From: Carposina sasakii
Taxonomy: Eukaryota > Arthropoda > Insecta > Lepidoptera > Carposinidae
Assembly (NCBI GenBank): GCA_014607495.2
Contig: CP053154.1
Location: forward strand, 2,666,001 to 2,730,000
Direction: 5' to 3'
DNA: 64,000 nt
Under the pieces are notes generated by a model. It saw nothing but the letters and a program-made list of their open reading frames with translations, was not told where the DNA came from and did not search any database. The position numbers were made by a program, and so were the translations under genes. Below are positions 41,819 to 51,816 of this stretch, in pieces (the stretch's first letter is position 1; each line of letters starts with the position of its first letter).

Positions 41819-43714
41819 ACCTAAAACCCACTCTGACCATCCCACGTTAATCTTTTATAACTACAGATTTTTATTTAAATTAAGAAGACTCTTATCACCA
41901 TTACTTTACACGTAAAAGGACAAAATTAAAGGACCATAGCATTGTTTGCAAATATTTTTACAAAGAACGAAGGATTAATGATCATTGCGTGTTCTCACAG
42001 AGGACCGATTCTATAAGTCCAGTACTCTATATCTACGGGGTTGCCTAACAAAATTTACATATTGGGCGTCGGGCTCGATACCTTTTATTCAAATCGAATC
42101 ACGTTGCGTCCCATAAAGCGGGCGTATCCACACTGATTCCAGGCCAAATCCGACGTTCGCGAGCCGATTCTGCATGTCAACAATGTTTATACGAGCCCGT
42201 GAAAATGAGTACAATGTGTACTTTGCGGATATCAAAATCTCGATCTCGTTAACCGATCCAATTGTTTTTTCAACAGATTGTTTATGAAGATTTGTTATCC
42301 AGAATTTTGGGGTACGATTTTATTGTTTGTGAATTTATTTGCATGATTTTTGTGTGGAATATGAAATCGCTTCGCTTGGTTTTAGATAGGTGCGTAGGGT
42401 ATGTTAAGTTTACCAAACACAATATTCCAATTTACTTAATATTACAGCCAAAAATATATTATTCTGGTATTATATTTTATCGACAGTGTGACATAAATAT
42501 GTAAGAGAATAATATTTTTAAAAAATTGTCGACTAAAGAAATACTTAGCTAAATTTCTAGTAGCTAATTTATTGAACGATAGCATGCTACTACGACGCTG
42601 ACCGGATAGACGATGTTCTGCCTTAACTTTATGTTATTCACAAGAGAGTCATGTAAAATTTTCATTTCAGTTAAGATTTTAGTTTAAAAATTTAACAAAT
42701 GTTCCAAATTAAAATATTTTTTTCTTTCATGAGATCCTTACAATCATTAATACAATAAAAAAATTAAAGAAATTGTTCTATCCGTTCTCGCGTGATGCGA
42801 TGAACAAGGATACAGAGATTCATTTTTATATACATTAGACATACCTATAATAATGGAATAATATATTTGCAGAAGTTATTACAATAGTCGTGGAAGGAGT
42901 CACAATTTCCACTAAACGGACTCGTAAGAATAACTACACATTTTACCCATGAAAAAGGTCATACAAAAAGGTGTGAGAAAATTGTATTACAAAGATTCTG
43001 TTGATGTAGTTAACTTGAAATAAAAAGAATTTAATTACATTTGTAAGTTAATTTTGAAAGTAACGTGACGTATTTTTGTAAAAGAAACATCCCATTCTGC
43101 CTTTGTACAAATCGTGTAGAATAAAAACACTTACCTAACATGTATTACATATATTATGATCGGATTGTTTGTTTGTATACAAGAAACAGTTTTAGTTTCC
43201 CATAAACTTGGCAGTATAAAACCAGGCAACACAGTAAATACCTACCTGCATTTTTAAATATCCCGTGCTTAAAATCCCGACAATGCCTACCGTAAGTTAT
43301 GTGCATACTTCGCTTTGCCACTCAGCCCGCACCTCCACAAACTGCGCTGAACGGCGCAATAAACCCTGAAATATTTATTTTTAGGACCCCTGATGAGCAA
43401 TTTAACGCTTATGAAGTGCAAATTCTCTGTCATACCTGTAAACGAGACTTATAATACCCAATTTCAGCTTGAGAAAGAATATAAATGGGTGAAGCACCTG
43501 AGATGCTCACCGGCGCGGCGTTTAACGGCTTTAAATATTTTTTATACCCAGTTTTATGGTTTGAGGAATTAATTTTTTTGCGTGAAGTGATTTAGGATTA
43601 GGTCTTATGTTTATTTCTATTTATAATTCATGATACTATTTGACTATTAATACTTATATCGAAAAGAAAAGTTGACGCCATTGACTGAATTGTCAATATT
43701 TATAAAAGGCCAAG
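41819..43714. other. Gene-free stretch with a complex block
   Basis: About 42000-42260 is unique, GC-balanced sequence (GGGCGTCGGGCTCGATACC, CGACGTTCGCGAGCCGATTC) and a possible regulatory element. No gene recognised. Confidence 0.35.
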
Positions 43715-44013
43715 TGGCATGCGCCTTCTAAGCAGGGGGTGTAAATAAATTCAATCCCAGTCACGGCCGGTACCAATGGAATTATTTCATGTAGATAATG
43801 CATTTTATTTTGTAGAAATCACGAAAATCCGTTGATCTTGCGCTTGATATCTTTCTGATCGTATCGGCTTTTCATCTCATTGGACTTTGAGAGTGACGGG
43901 ATAGAGAGTGCATCTTGCGCACACAATTGTACACTATAATATCTTTAGCACACCTGGCTAATCTACACAGAGATTGGCCGCCTTTATCGAAATATGATCG
44001 AAGGCATAATCTT
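43715..44013 (+). mobile_element. SINE (family A), diverged
   Basis: Follows the whole of 1989-2324 with many changes: CAATCCCAGTCACGGCC, GGACTTTGAGAGTGACGGG, ACACTATAATATCTT. The A box is damaged. No duplication found. Confidence 0.7.
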
Positions 44014-44496
44014 CATTTCTTTATTTAATTTTTCAAAAATGCAAAAATTAATTTCCTCGCAAAGACTAACCATACAAATTTCTTCTCGGTAAATTAAAAT
44101 AAATTGCATGGCCTATTTAAAAACACGATAAAATTTGTAGATTCCACAGCTTCTTTGAAAAATCAAGGAGCAAACTGTAATGTTACGCCATTTCCGGACT
44201 GCCGGAATCAAGTTGAGTCCGGTGCGGAAATGGGAACATTCTCCCCTTTTATCAAAGACTAATCGCGGTAAGACACGGCTAATGCCCGCGTCAGTAACGA
44301 AGGCCTACGGATTTTCATAGAACTTTACACTATAAATGAAAGAGTGCTAGGGTTACCGAGATACTAGCGCCGATGTCAGAGGACTTTATTACTGGAGCAA
44401 AGTACCGCCATCAGAAATATAAAATTTAATTCGTTTTCGCAAGTTGGTGGTTCTGGCTTTTATTATTAGTATACCGTATAATCACTAATGAATCAC
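44014..44496. other. Gene-free stretch with a short inverted repeat
   Basis: CCATTTCCGGACT (about 44189) and AGTCCGGTGCGGAAATGG (about 44213-44231) form an imperfect inverted repeat. No gene recognised. Confidence 0.4.
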
Positions 44497-45030
44497 TACA
44501 TAATTAATATAAAACAAAGTCGCTTCCCGCTGTTTAACAGACAGTGTCTGTCCCTATGTATTCTTACATTTTTAAAACTACGCAACGGATTTTGATGCGG
44601 TATTTTAAAATAGATAAAGTGATTCAAAAGGAATTTATATCAGTGGTTCCTAAAGTGGCAGCCAATTTCAATACTAGAGATTATATAGAATCTCGGTTTT
44701 TTTTATTTTAAATTTAAAATTTTGAATGAAAACAATGGGACAATTAATCTAAAATATGCAAAAAATGTCTCGATATTGATTATTGAAATTGGCTGAAACT
44801 AAACAGCACTTGATTGATTTTATAATTTCTTTACTTTTAGACAAAAAGAAGCGCTACGAAAAAAAATATCCGTCAATGTTGTTACTTTTGTACAAAAATT
44901 TATTTACAAATGTTAATATAGTTTAAATCATTTTTACCTTTATCCATATAACTATTATTATTCCATTTTCCAGCATAAAAAGGGACATACAGATAGACAG
45001 AGTTACTTCAGCGTTCACAATATTTGTAAG
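44497..45030 (+). mobile_element. Helitron-like remnant
   Basis: ACAAAGTCGCTTCCCGCTGT, ACGCAACGGATTTTGATGCGG and, at the far end, AAAAAGGGACATACAGATAG are typical pieces of a dispersed insect repeat. The ends are not fixed. Confidence 0.4.
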
Positions 45031-45200
45031 GATTATTATAATCAGCTGTAGCGGTAAACTAGTGACACTCCATGCTGCTATCGGCTTTCATTTCTATAAT
45101 TCAATTTTAGGGATCTTAGACAAAGTAATATTATGTCTCCATCGCATCGATATCGACACATTTGGTTCAATTGGAAGTTTTCATTTTTGCGCAATCGTTA

Positions 45201-45219
45201 AGTCCTGTCACGGTCGCCA
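45201..45219 (-). other. Extra copy of the primer-binding site after the 3' LTR
   Basis: On the minus strand TGGCGACCGTGACAGGACT follows the 3' LTR exactly as it follows the 5' LTR, and identity between the two ends stops there. Its last base is opposite position A58 of tRNA-Arg. This looks like primer tRNA that was copied into DNA and not removed. Confidence 0.8.
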
Positions 45220-45392
45220 CTTTTGTTCAATATTAGGCGAACAAAGAAAAGAATTTGTTGCTTTTTTGGAAATTTATTACATGAAGTGCTAATTCGTTAC
45301 AGACATTTTTTGAATAATAATTATATGTTTTTTTATATCTCGAAGCACAGGCAAAAGGAACTATGTCCATACAGCCATTGTTGGCGTAGACA
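45220..45392 (-). repeat. 3' LTR of the BEL element
   Basis: On the minus strand it starts TGTCTACGCC and ends GAACAAAAG. It has a TATA-like AGATATAAAA (45331-45340) and a polyadenylation signal AATAAA (45273-45278). The region just upstream, AAGGGCCGCCAAGA, is purine-rich and serves as the polypurine tract. Confidence 0.9.
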
Positions 45393-45430
45393 TCTTGGCG
45401 GCCCTTGGAAGCTCTAACTAAACAGAGCTT

Positions 45431-47455
45431 TCAAGAATTATCTTCAGAGGTAGGCAGAAAGCAGAGACGATTTAGAGCTCTTCGTAGCGTTCCCTGCGAT
45501 GTAGAGATGTCGGCGACGCGAGGTACGCCATCCGTGCCTGGAAATAGCTTAGCGACTCTTCCTAGTCGCCAGCGTAGAGGAGGAGTATTGTCCTCCTTTA
45601 TTAGTACTAGATCGTCAAGTTTCAAATCTTTGCAGCTTGTACGCCATTTCGTGCGCTGTTGTAGTTCTCCGACATATTCGCGGGTCCACCTGCTCCAGAA
45701 GTGTTGTCTGGCTTGCTCGAGACGCTGGTAGCGGTCCAGGCGACTGGTGTTATCGTCCATGAGGTTCGGCGTAGGCAGCGATGTTAGCGATCTACCAATC
45801 AAAAAGTGAGCCGGGGTAAGGGACTGGTAGTCATTAGGAGAAGAGCTGAGAGGACATAGGGGACGGCTATTGAGGATAGCTTCAACTTGTGCAAATAGAG
45901 ACGACAGCTCCTCAAAGGTGAGGTGTGTGTTTCCTAAAACTCTATGAATATGATGTTTCGCAGATTTGATTCCAGCCTCAGCCAATCCGTTAAAGTGAGG
46001 AGCGTATGCGGGGGAGAATCTAAATTCAATGCCCCGACGAGCCCCAAATTCAAATAGAGCATCTTTATTTGATTCTATAAAACTATATATTTCTTTGGCT
46101 GCAGCGACAAAATTTGTGCCATTATCACAATAAATTATGTTAGGTACGCCTCTACGCGACGTAAACCTTTTCATTGTTAACATAAAAGCGTCTTTGCTTA
46201 GTTCACTTACGGCTTCAAGATGAACGCATTTATAACGAAAACAAATAAAAATACATAGGTAACATTTAGTAATTTTGCAACCCCTTCCTTTCCTATCTGT
46301 AATATAAAATGGTCCAGCGAAGTCAGTCCCTACTGTTTTAAATGGAAAGTCTGGCTCAACACGTTCGTTAGGTAAGTTTCCCATAATATTCGACATTGTT
46401 TTCGCCTTAAAACGCTGACATACGAGACAGTTACGAACCGTTTTTCGTGCTAAGTTACGACCTCTTATAGGCCAATACTGGTCTCTAACAGAAGACAATA
46501 AATGTTGAGGGCCTGCATGTAAGAGATGTATGTGCTCTTGCTGGAAAATCAACTTGGTAAGGTGATGATTAGCATCTAGAACAATTGGGTGCCTTTTCTC
46601 ATAGGCATAGTTTGCGGTATCAATTCTACCTCCTACGCGAAGACACCCAGATTGATCTACAAATGGGTTTAATGAAAAGATATGGCATTTAGCTGGAAGG
46701 GATTTGTTCTTTTTTAAAATATTAATTTCTTTGGCAAAGGATTCGTTTTGAGCTATTATTATAAGGGAGTTCATTGATTTATTTAATTCATTGATTTGTA
46801 ATTCATTTATTAGTTTTGTTGTAGGATATTTGCAATTATTTATAAATCTATATACTCTGGCGTAGACTCTTTGTAATTTAGATAGCTTAGAAAATCGTTT
46901 AAAATCTATTACTTGCTCCAAAGGTGCAGACTCCGTCAAAAAGGTGAGTTGAACTGGTAGTTCATTTTTGATAGAATAAGCAGTGGGCCATGAAGATTCC
47001 GATTCCAATAGGTATGCGGGGCCATGCCACCACAAGGAACAGTGCTGTAGATTATTGGGATCTATACCTCTGGAAGCAAGGTCTGCTGGGTTTTCGGCAG
47101 TAGGCACGTGTAGCCACATAGAGGTGTCAGTGAGCTCTCCTATAGCTGCTACTCTGTTGGCTACAAAGGTTTTAGTTTTACTTGGGGACTTTAGCCAACC
47201 CAAAGCGACACTAGAATCGGTCCAGTAATAGTGTCGATCTATTTTGCATCTTAAAGCTGAAGTAGCAGATGAGCCTAACTGAGCACCCAATAGACAGGCA
47301 CACAGCTCTAGTCTTGGGATAGTAGTGGGTTTTAAAGGGGCGACACGTGCCTTAGAGGTAAGTAGATGTACCTGAGTGTCACCCTTTGAATTGGTGGATT
47401 TTAGATAGATGCAAGCTCCATATGCTTGCTGTGATGCATCGCAAAAACAATGCAT
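45431..47455 (-). CDS. BEL RNase H and integrase part of Pol
   Basis: This 674-residue frame opens upstream of its first Met, which lies in the RNase H motif HCFCDASQQAYGACIYL. RNase H acidic residues follow in IPRLELCA and YYWTDSSVALGWL. Integrase has an HHCC zinc domain (LLHAGPQHLL ... NCLVCQRF, about residues 300-350) and the catalytic D (GTDFAGPF, about 375), D (YCDNGTNF, about 440) and E (LAEAGIKSAKHH, about 493). The C-terminus ends LRWRLGRVAKLFPGTDGVPR, then FLPTSEDNS, 38 bases before the 3' LTR. All catalytic residues seem intact. The N-terminal joint to reverse transcriptase is broken. Confidence 0.92.
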   Translation of the reverse strand: MHCFCDASQQAYGACIYLKSTNSKGDTQVHLLTSKARVAPLKPTTIPRLELCACLLGAQLGSSATSALRCKIDRHYYWTDSSVALGWLKSPSKTKTFVANRVAAIGELTDTSMWLHVPTAENPADLASRGIDPNNLQHCSLWWHGPAYLLESESSWPTAYSIKNELPVQLTFLTESAPLEQVIDFKRFSKLSKLQRVYARVYRFINNCKYPTTKLINELQINELNKSMNSLIIIAQNESFAKEINILKKNKSLPAKCHIFSLNPFVDQSGCLRVGGRIDTANYAYEKRHPIVLDANHHLTKLIFQQEHIHLLHAGPQHLLSSVRDQYWPIRGRNLARKTVRNCLVCQRFKAKTMSNIMGNLPNERVEPDFPFKTVGTDFAGPFYITDRKGRGCKITKCYLCIFICFRYKCVHLEAVSELSKDAFMLTMKRFTSRRGVPNIIYCDNGTNFVAAAKEIYSFIESNKDALFEFGARRGIEFRFSPAYAPHFNGLAEAGIKSAKHHIHRVLGNTHLTFEELSSLFAQVEAILNSRPLCPLSSSPNDYQSLTPAHFLIGRSLTSLPTPNLMDDNTSRLDRYQRLEQARQHFWSRWTREYVGELQQRTKWRTSCKDLKLDDLVLIKEDNTPPLRWRLGRVAKLFPGTDGVPRVADISTSQGTLRRALNRLCFLPTSEDNS

Positions 47456-47489
47456 TTCAATTGAGGTATGATCTTGTACTAAAACATGC

Positions 47490-50400
47490 CTAGGAATTTT
47501 GATTAATGAAATGAAATGTAATTTTTGGTTTTATAGTGCATAATGAAACGAGACCCAGCGGGTCAAAAATTTTAAACGTTGTAGATAGGATAGATCTCTT
47601 AGTGATCTTGTCACTAGGCGAAATTTGAATTTCAAAGTGAATTTCATCAGAATTAGGTGACCAGCCAATACCTAATGTGTTAGTGGCATGACTGATTATT
47701 AGATCACCCTCTTCAGTTTGAATTTTGTCTTTGGAGAATAGTTCGGGAAAATTTGTCCTATATTTTCTAAGATTAAAACAACCTTTAGACAGTTCATCCG
47801 AAACGGAGCGTTGAATGTGACAAAGTTCTAAGGCATAGTCGCTTCCAGTTAGTAAATCATCACAATAAAAATCGTTTTGTATGATAGATTTGATTTTTGG
47901 ATCGTCACATTCCTCACCTAGCTGCCAGATGCACCGGGTACTAAGGAAACTGGCACTAGAGAAGCCATACGTAACAGTGTTTAATTGGTAAGTACTTAAA
48001 GGTTCGTTTTCATTATTGCGCCATAATATCAGCTGAAGACTGCGATCTGCTTCTCGCACATTAATCTGGCGATACATTTTTTCGATATCGCCTGATATTA
48101 TATACTTGTATTGGCGAAAACGAAGAAGTATATTATATAGGGAGTCTTGAACAGTAGGCCCTACCATTTGTATGTTGTTAACTGAGAATCCAGAAGTGGT
48201 GCGTGCCGAAGCATCAAATACCACTCGTAACTTAGTGGACTCACTTTTCTCTTTAATGACTGGATGGTGAGGGAGATAGTAGGAATTAGTAGGCAATTGT
48301 TTTGCGACTAAAGTTAAGTGACCCAGTTGAGCATACTCATCTATAAAGCTTGAATAGGCCCTTTGGAGCTCAGGTTGTTTTCGAAAGCGAGATTCTAAAT
48401 TAATAAATCTTTTTTTGGCTAGTAAATATGAGGAACCTAAGCAATCTCGGTCAGCTCGTAAAGGCAATGCTACACAGAAGCGTCCACTATCTTCACGAAT
48501 AGTGTTAGAGATAAAATGTTTTTCACACAACTTTTCCTCATGTGTGTAGGGCTTCACATGTGGGATATTTTCCAACTCCCAAAAAATGGACATTTGGCTA
48601 TCTAAATTAGATTTATCAGTTTGATCTGAGTTAATTTGTGTAAAATTGCAATTAGTTTGTTTATATGATGAAATGATTGGGAAAATTGGTAGGGGACCGG
48701 AAATTAGCCATCCTAACTTTGACTCGCGTAGAATGGGATTATTTTTACCTAGTGATATCTGTTTAGACCCTATCAAGTCCCAAAATAGATCAGCGCCAAT
48801 CAACATATCGATAGTTGAAGGCTCATAGAAAGTGGGGTCTGCTAGTTTGACATTAGGCAGATTCAGAACCTTAGGGTCAAAGGAAACTTTAGGTAAATAG
48901 TCTGAAATCTTAGGCAAAACTAAACAAAACATGGATACTTGATAAGAGGTTTGATTGGAATGTAATAGAAGAGTACATCTCTCTGTTGCTTGATTAAGTG
49001 GAATTTGGCCAATACCTATTACATTGACATTGGATTGCTGAGAAGTCAAGTTTAGTTTTTGCTTTACAGCTAGGCTTATAAAAGAAGACTGACTTCCGCT
49101 ATCAAGTAAGGCTCGTATTGACATAGAGGACTTAGTGATAGAATTGGTGATTTGAACTTTGGCGGTACATAATAAAATTTCAGGGGAAGATAAAGCAGAC
49201 ATTACTAATGAATTGTTTGACAGGTGGTTGTCATCATTATTTTGAATGTGCAAAAGAGAATTGTGACGTTTTTTACAAACACGACAAGAGCCTGGTAGTT
49301 TACAACTTTCAACATTATGCCCTGACCTAAAACAATTCTTACATAAGTTTAGTGACGTTACAGTGGAGATCCTATCTTCTGGCGATTTTGATTTGAATGT
49401 GGGACACTCATATAGACGATGATTCGCTTTGCATACCAGGCATTCGAACGATTTGATAGAATTAGGAATAGTCTCCTTAGACGTGACGACAAAGGATCTT
49501 GTTTGTGTTTTAGCCTGAGCTGGGGAGATAAAGGACCCTGCCTTAGGTTGTTTGTCCTGCTTATTGCGAAAAACAGTTTCTAAAACGTCTGCACGATTTT
49601 TCAAAAAATTAAAAAATTCACTAAGTGTAGGTATTTCCGAAATAGTATTTCTATATTCTTCCCATTTAAAACAAGTAGTGTTATCTAACTTTGCTGATAC
49701 CATGAAAATAATTAAGACGTCCCACTTATCTGTGGGTAACCCTAGAGTGCTGAGAGCCCGCAAGTTTTTTGTAACGTGATCGATTATAAAACGCAATGAT
49801 TTGTCCGTCTCTCGCACCGATTCAAAACTAAAAAGTGATTTCAAATGATTGTTAATTAGTTGCCTCTTGTTATCGAAGCGTTCGCAAAGGAGTTTCCATG
49901 CCTCAGCATAGTTTTTGGCTGAAACTTCCATATTACAAAGAACTCGAGCTGCTTCACCTTCCAAGTAAGAATTTAAATAGTGGAATTTATGTATGTCCTT
50001 AATCTTATCGTTATCGTGTATTAATGAACTGAATGTTTCCTTAAACTCCAGCCACTTGTAATAGGTGCCATCAAAGCTAGGAATTTTTATAATGGGTAGT
50101 TTAAATCCTAGCGGTTCGTGACTTTCGTTACAATGAAGAGTGGCATGCGTGGAGTTGTTACTAGATGAATCGTCATTAGAAGACTTGGAAGGCGAGTGCT
50201 TCTTTATTATTTGCTGAGCCATAGAAATATAGGTATCGAAATCCTGTTCAAAAATCTCGCGAGTGGTTAATTCGAGGTTTAAATCGGTTGTACATAATTC
50301 TATTTGGCCCTGCAACTCGTCGAACTCAATGAACAGGGATTCCATTCTAGATAATCTCATCATAAGTTTATTTGTTTCTATTTCTGAAATCGCCGGCAAA

Positions 50401-50510
50401 GTTAATAAATTATCAACATAGTTTTTAAATTTAGTAAGACGTCCTTTGGTTATGCCACGCTTAGAATTAAGCACTGCATAGCTTTCGGTTGTCTTAGATT
50501 CAACAGACAT
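47490..50510 (-). CDS. BEL Gag-protease-reverse transcriptase
   Basis: The frame of 1006 residues starts at MSVESKTTES. Gag has the FDGTYYKWLEFKETF motif (about residue 148) and cysteine-rich knuckles (CLVCKANHRLYEC at about 358, CKNCFRSGHNVESC and CRVCKKRH after it). The aspartic protease has LLDSGSQSSFIS at about 467 and MLIGADLFWDL. Reverse transcriptase has LRVVFDASAR, DIEKMYRQI at about 807 and catalytic YCDDLLTGS at about 880. It runs to IFDPLGLVS and then ends in 17 unrelated residues because a piece of pol between there and RNase H has been deleted. Confidence 0.94.
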   Translation of the reverse strand: MSVESKTTESYAVLNSKRGITKGRLTKFKNYVDNLLTLPAISEIETNKLMMRLSRMESLFIEFDELQGQIELCTTDLNLELTTREIFEQDFDTYISMAQQIIKKHSPSKSSNDDSSSNNSTHATLHCNESHEPLGFKLPIIKIPSFDGTYYKWLEFKETFSSLIHDNDKIKDIHKFHYLNSYLEGEAARVLCNMEVSAKNYAEAWKLLCERFDNKRQLINNHLKSLFSFESVRETDKSLRFIIDHVTKNLRALSTLGLPTDKWDVLIIFMVSAKLDNTTCFKWEEYRNTISEIPTLSEFFNFLKNRADVLETVFRNKQDKQPKAGSFISPAQAKTQTRSFVVTSKETIPNSIKSFECLVCKANHRLYECPTFKSKSPEDRISTVTSLNLCKNCFRSGHNVESCKLPGSCRVCKKRHNSLLHIQNNDDNHLSNNSLVMSALSSPEILLCTAKVQITNSITKSSMSIRALLDSGSQSSFISLAVKQKLNLTSQQSNVNVIGIGQIPLNQATERCTLLLHSNQTSYQVSMFCLVLPKISDYLPKVSFDPKVLNLPNVKLADPTFYEPSTIDMLIGADLFWDLIGSKQISLGKNNPILRESKLGWLISGPLPIFPIISSYKQTNCNFTQINSDQTDKSNLDSQMSIFWELENIPHVKPYTHEEKLCEKHFISNTIREDSGRFCVALPLRADRDCLGSSYLLAKKRFINLESRFRKQPELQRAYSSFIDEYAQLGHLTLVAKQLPTNSYYLPHHPVIKEKSESTKLRVVFDASARTTSGFSVNNIQMVGPTVQDSLYNILLRFRQYKYIISGDIEKMYRQINVREADRSLQLILWRNNENEPLSTYQLNTVTYGFSSASFLSTRCIWQLGEECDDPKIKSIIQNDFYCDDLLTGSDYALELCHIQRSVSDELSKGCFNLRKYRTNFPELFSKDKIQTEEGDLIISHATNTLGIGWSPNSDEIHFEIQISPSDKITKRSILSTTFKIFDPLGLVSLCTIKPKITFHFINQNS

Positions 50511-51489
50511 TATGATGGAATATCAGAAAGAAATAAAAAATATATAAAAAATAATGTAAATTGCATACGATACGCTCCTCACTTGTGCGGTGGGTGAAGC
50601 GCGCAGAATAGGGTCGCTCAGGAATAAGGATGCGTGCGCGCAGGTAGATTTAGGCCTAAGTAGCACGGGCTGTTGACCTTGACCGAGCGCAGCTGGAATA
50701 GATTATTATTTCGCACTAAATATCTAATTACGCAATATGAATATGATCGAAGCTGGGAGATATGTTTGTAAAATGCGCTTTTGCTTAATAGTATGCAAAA
50801 ATTTTTCAGAAAATAGGTTTGTTATGTTTGTGAACCAGTTAGGAAAAGCACAGTATAGCTAAATTAGGGCAATATTATTAAGCTACAGCGCAAATAGGGC
50901 AAAATAGTACTAATAGGAAAGAACAATTTAAACTGAAGGTAGAAATAAAATTTTGAGTGCAACGAATATTTCGAAATATTTTAGGCGTAATTTGGGCAAT
51001 AATAGCATATGAATTTAAAGAATTTATAGGTAGAATTACTAGGATTTCAAACAAAATTAGGGAATCTCGTAGGGAGACACACCAAAATCTGAGATGCAAT
51101 AATCACTAGTTTGCACAAATTGAAGGGGAGAATTAGGAAAGAAGTAAAGGAACGGGCTCACAGTTAGAAAGGCAGGTAGCGAGGCTGGAGAAAGTAGTTC
51201 CAGCTGGCAGCTAGCAGCTTTGTAATAGGCGTGTTGTCCCGGGTTTTGGCACTTTGCTGACGCGGTGCAAATTGCGTAGGTAGGCAGTGGCTGGATAGGC
51301 GCAATTTGATGTAGTCACCACGACGATTGCAAACTTCCGTTCTTCCTTTCCTTGGTGTTTTCGGGGTAGGATTTACCAGGGTTTCTTGAAATTGTGGATG
51401 ATACGTGCGCGAGCGATGGCCGACGACCTTGCTTGTCCTCTGACACACGATCTTGAGTTTTTCGAACTTGTAAATCCTTGGTAGATTGC
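50511..51489 (-). other. BEL 5' leader
   Basis: Non-coding 979 bp between the primer-binding site and gag. Short open frames only; probably carries the packaging signal. No hairpin array like those of G1 and G2 was noticed. Confidence 0.6.
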
Positions 51490-51508
51490 AGTCCTGTCAC
51501 GGTCGCCA
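51490..51508 (-). other. Primer-binding site of BEL (tRNA-Arg)
   Basis: TGGCGACCGTGACAGGACT, complementary to the 3' end of a tRNA-Arg of the type ending GTCCTGTCACGGTCG plus CCA. It follows directly after the 5' LTR. Confidence 0.85.
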
Positions 51509-51681
51509 CTTTTGTTCAATATTAGGCGAACAAAGAAAAGAATTTGTTGCTTTTTTGGAAATTTATTACATGAAGTGCTAATTCGTTACAGACATTTTTT
51601 GAATAATAATTATATGTTTTTTTATATCTCGAAGCACAGGCAAAAGGAACTATGTCCATACAGCCATTGTTGGCGTAGACA
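51509..51681 (-). repeat. 5' LTR of the BEL element
   Basis: 173 bp, read as identical to 45220-45392. The flank to its right does not show a duplicate of the left flank. Confidence 0.9.
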
Positions 51682-51682
51682 T

Positions 51683-51816
51683 ACGTGATGAAGTTTATCT
51701 TCTATTGGTGCGACTGAAACGACAACGAACGCTCCTGGTAATCTCGGTCCTTTACTAAATGTTTCTAAGCCAAGATTCAATTCCATCAAAGCGCCCTTTC
51801 CCATTTTGCCCATCAT
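51683..51816 (-). CDS. Candidate host exon cut by the BEL insertion
   Basis: On the minus strand a frame opens with MMGKMGKGALMELNLGLE, continues KGPRLPGAFVVVSVAPIEDK and ends LHHV exactly at the LTR. The composition is protein-like, with few rare residues and a hydrophobic strand (GAFVVVSVA) between charged parts, unlike the chance frames around it. A stop codon precedes the first Met by two codons, and an AG that could be an acceptor lies about 28 bases upstream. The host/LTR joint spells GTATGT, a possible splice donor. I do not recognise the family. It may equally be a fragment of an unrecognised repeat. Confidence 0.35.

Larger units (their letters stand above)
45201..51681 (-). mobile_element. 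BEL/Pao LTR retrotransposon
   Basis: A 6.48-kb element on the minus strand: short 173-bp LTRs that I read as identical, a tRNA-Arg primer-binding site, a 979-bp leader, gag-protease-reverse transcriptase in one frame, then RNase H and integrase in a second frame after an internal deletion. The zinc-finger spacing, YCDD reverse transcriptase and integrase style (LAEAGIKSAKHH) are BEL/Pao. No 5-bp target duplication is present. The 3' LTR is followed by a copy of the primer-binding site, an unusual end. Confidence 0.94.

Noticed and set aside
45201..45219. Insertion of the BEL element into a tRNA-Arg gene
   Set aside because: The bases to the left do not continue the T-arm of a tRNA, so the tRNA-like 19 bases came with the element.
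45405..45731. 108-codon plus-strand frame
   Set aside because: It is the antisense of the integrase C-terminus of the BEL element.
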